Notes under the pieces: generated by a model
What the model saw: only the letters and a program-made list of their open reading frames with translations
The model's database searches: none
Told to the model about the DNA's origin: nothing
Program-made: the position numbers and the translations under genes
Shown: in pieces, positions 6,004 through 7,941 of the stretch
Numbering within the stretch: position 1 is the stretch's first letter
Layout: the number at the start of each line of letters is the position of its first letter
NCBI GenBank assembly: GCA_910587905.1
Contig: CAJUOF010000177.1
Span: forward strand, 1-7,941
Length of the DNA stretch: 7,941 nucleotides
Direction of reading: 5' to 3'
Source: an uncultured Lachnospiraceae bacterium
Lineage (GTDB): Bacteria; Bacillota_A; Clostridia; Lachnospirales; Lachnospiraceae

Positions 6004-7172
6004 TCACCCTTCCAAAAGTCTCAAATTCCTCTCGATCAGCCCGCACCTCTGCCTCACGCAGTCCGCCGACCGGAGCGGGTCCTCGGGCGTATGGAAGAGG
6101 TAATCCTCCAGCTTCTCCACCGTCGTGGTCGCCACATGGAGTCTGGTATCCGCAGAAGCATAGTAGAGATAGACATCCCCGTTTTCCCTGGCAATGGCCC
6201 CGTTGGTGAAGACCACGTTGGAGACGTCCCCGACCCGCTCCTCCCCGCGGGGGCTAAAAAGAGGCCGGAAGGAGCGGCCACCACCCTGGCCGGATCCCGC
6301 AGATCCGTTCCGAAGGCGTAGAGCACGTACCGAAGCCCCGCCGCCGTACTCCGGACGCCGTGGGCGATGTGGATCCAGCACTTCTTCCCACGGATGGGCA
6401 CGGCCCCCGCCCCGTTCTTGGACTCCGTGACGGTGTGGTAAAGCCTCCTGCTGATGATCCGCTCCTCGTCGACGACGGCGTGGCGGATGTCGTCACAGAG
6501 ACCGAACCCGATCCCGCCGCCGATCCCGGTCTCGATAAACCCGTCCATGGGCCTGGTGTAAAAGGCATATTTCCCATCCACGAACTCCGGGTGGAGCATC
6601 ACGTTCCGCTGCTGGGGAGACCGGAGGGTCGTCAGATTGTCAAACCGCTCCCAGGTCTTCAGATCCCTCGTCCGCACGATCCCGGCCTTCGCCACGGCCG
6701 CCGACAGATCCGGATCGGAAGCATCTTTGCTCTCCGAGCAGAACACGCCGTAAATGTATCCGTCCTCGTGCTTCGTCAGCCGCATGTCATAGACATTGGT
6801 CTCCTCCGGGCAGGTGTCCGGCAGGACCACCGGATAGTCCCAGAACCGGAAGCCCTCCGTCCCGCTCTCGCTTTCCGCCACGGCAAAGAAGGATTTACGG
6901 CCGGCCCCCTCCACCCTGGCCACCAGGTAAAAACGCCCGTCCAGCTCAATGGCCCCGGAATTCATCACCGCATTGATGCCCAGCCGCTCCATAAAATAAG
7001 GATTCGTTGCCGCATCCAGGTCATACCGCCAGTGGATCGGCGCATGGTCCCTGGTCAGGACCGGATACTCGTACCGTTCCAGGATGCCGTTATCACCTTT
7101 TGCCTTCCGGTTCCTCCTGGACAAAAGCGCCTCCTGCGCCTCCTTCAGTTCCAGATATTTTTGATGTATCAT
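6004..7172 (-). CDS. GH130 subfamily 1 phosphorylase (4-O-β-D-mannosyl-D-glucose phosphorylase), apparent frameshift near 6243-6253
   Basis: Inverting phosphorylase: mannosyl-β-1,4-glucose + phosphate gives α-mannose-1-phosphate + glucose, in the cytoplasm. Seen: VLTRDHAPIHWRYDL at 38-52, NPYFMERLGINAVMNSGAI at 57-74, ARVEGAGRKSFFAVAES at 85-101, NVYDMRL at 126-132 with probable catalytic Asp129, and HPEF. The long N-terminal helix (YLELKEAQEALLSRRNRKA) and these motifs fit GH130_1 rather than GH130_2. The first frame loses similarity after SGLFLAP and would end at 6054; the next frame supplies RGEERVGDVSNVVFTNG, YYASADTRLHVATTTVEKL and a stop at 6004. Adding one base in the G/C runs at 6243-6253 gives 389 residues, the normal family length. 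The start at 7172 overlaps the epimerase stop (ATGA) and has GGGAGGA ten bases upstream. As written the gene is broken; I read this as probable sequence error. Confidence 0.9.
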
Positions 7173-7941
7173 GACTTCTTTATCCTCCCAAGCAGCTCCA
7201 GGCACATCCTCCCGTTGTGGTAAGGGCATTTCCAGGGATCGGCCAGGGGCTTCTCCAAAGGCTTCCCCGTCTCATCCGCACCCCAGAACCACTCCGACCC
7301 CTCCCTGGGATCCAGGATATGGCCCTTCACATACTCCCAGATAGAAAGGACCGCCTCCAGATAGTCCGTCCGCCCTTCCTGTCTCTCAAATCCGTTGTAA
7401 AAGCCCACCATGGCCTCCGCCTGCACCCACCAGATCCGATCCGTGTCAACCCGCTCCCCCTCCTTTTCATTGAGCAGGGAGCCTTCCCGGTAGGCCCTCC
7501 GGTAAACCTGCTCCGTCAGGTTCCTCGTCACAGGCGAAAGCCTCTCCGCAAGCCCTTCCTCCCCCAGGACAGAAAGGGTCCGGTCCGTGAGCCAGGCCGC
7601 CTCAATGTCATGGCCGTAGGAAGAAAGATCCAGAAGGCTTCTCCATTCCCGGTCAAAGAACACCTCCAGGCGCCCCTCTTCCCGGTTATACACCCGCTCC
7701 TCCAGCAAAGAGAGGATCCATTCCAGGGCCCCCTCACCTTCGGATTTCTCCCCACCCGGTAGAGCTCCGTGTAAGCCTCCATCACATGGAGCAGGGTGTT
7801 CATGGTCCTCTCCGCCAGCACGCCGTTTTCCGAGAGCTTTTCATTGCCCACCGGCTTCCATTCCCGGTCAAAGGCCTCCAGATAGCCGTATCCGTCCCGG
7901 CAGCGCTCCTCCATGAGCGCCGCCAGCGCTTCCGCCAGGGC
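7169..7941 (-). CDS. AGE-family 2-epimerase (cellobiose/mannobiose 2-epimerase), 5'-partial, apparent frameshift near 7726-7733
   Basis: Expected to epimerise C2 of the reducing-end sugar of a β-1,4-disaccharide; beside GH130_1 the likely reaction is mannobiose to mannosylglucose. About 257 C-terminal residues are visible of a usual 390-410; the N-terminus lies beyond base 7941. Family motifs: YGYLEAFDREW and NEKLSENGVLAERTMNTLLH in the upstream frame; LEVFFDREWRSLLDLSSYGHDIEAAWL, with a likely catalytic His in YGHD, DRIWWVQAEAMVGF, and DPWKCPYHNGR with a second likely catalytic His in the downstream frame. The frames switch after YRVGRNPKV. Adding one G to the G5 run (coding strand) gives KVRGALEWILSLLEERVYN, continuous with the family. 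The stop TGA at 7171-7169 overlaps the GH130 ATG, implying translational coupling. Other AGE activities (N-acylglucosamine, glucose) are less likely from motifs and context. Confidence 0.87.
7183..7189 (-). promoter_or_regulatory. Ribosome binding site of the GH130 gene inside the epimerase 3' end
   Basis: The coding strand reads GGGAGGA ten bases before the ATG at 7172-7170, within the last codons of the epimerase. It supports the overlapping start over the longer reading from 7229. Confidence 0.75.

Overview
The window is GC-rich and every convincing gene lies on the minus strand, so transcription runs from high to low coordinates. Most starts have a strong GGAGG-type Shine-Dalgarno sequence. 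No gene visible from its start has a signal peptide or membrane segment. The gene set closely resembles the intracellular part of the β-mannan utilisation loci known from gut Clostridia such as Roseburia intestinalis and Faecalibacterium. I infer a gut Firmicute (Lachnospiraceae or Oscillospiraceae) but cannot name a species.

Layout in transcription order: (1) 7941-7169, AGE-family 2-epimerase, 5' end outside the window; (2) 7172-6004, GH130 subfamily 1 mannosylglucose phosphorylase, joined to the epimerase by an ATGA overlap; (3) 5856-4810, CE2-type acetylesterase; (4) 4776-3646, second SGNH acetylesterase, CE17-like, with a C-terminal β-rich domain; (5) a 520-base gap holding a long palindromic element (B), two small hairpins and a truncated element end; (6) 3125-1386, phosphoglucomutase/phosphomannomutase; (7) a 329-base gap holding a second palindromic element (A) inverted relative to B; (8) 1056 to beyond base 1, GH1 β-glycosidase.

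Proposed pathway (family knowledge plus inference): the two esterases strip acetyl groups from imported manno-oligosaccharides. The epimerase converts the reducing-end mannose of β-1,4-mannobiose to glucose. The GH130 enzyme splits the resulting mannosylglucose with phosphate into mannose-1-phosphate and glucose. The phosphomutase makes mannose-6-phosphate for glycolysis. GH1 trims β-glucosyl or β-mannosyl ends. Transporter, GH113/GH26, GH36 and GH130_2 genes are not in this window.

Two things stand out. First, elements A and B (about 170 bp core, about 20 differences) each fold into a long hairpin, and many differences between them are paired changes that keep the stems, while the 18-nt loop is nearly unchanged. 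They bracket the phosphomutase gene in inverted orientation. Second, three genes (GH1, GH130, epimerase) carry an apparent frameshift, each at a run of five G or C and each repaired by adding one base. That pattern points to consensus errors rather than three separate gene deaths.
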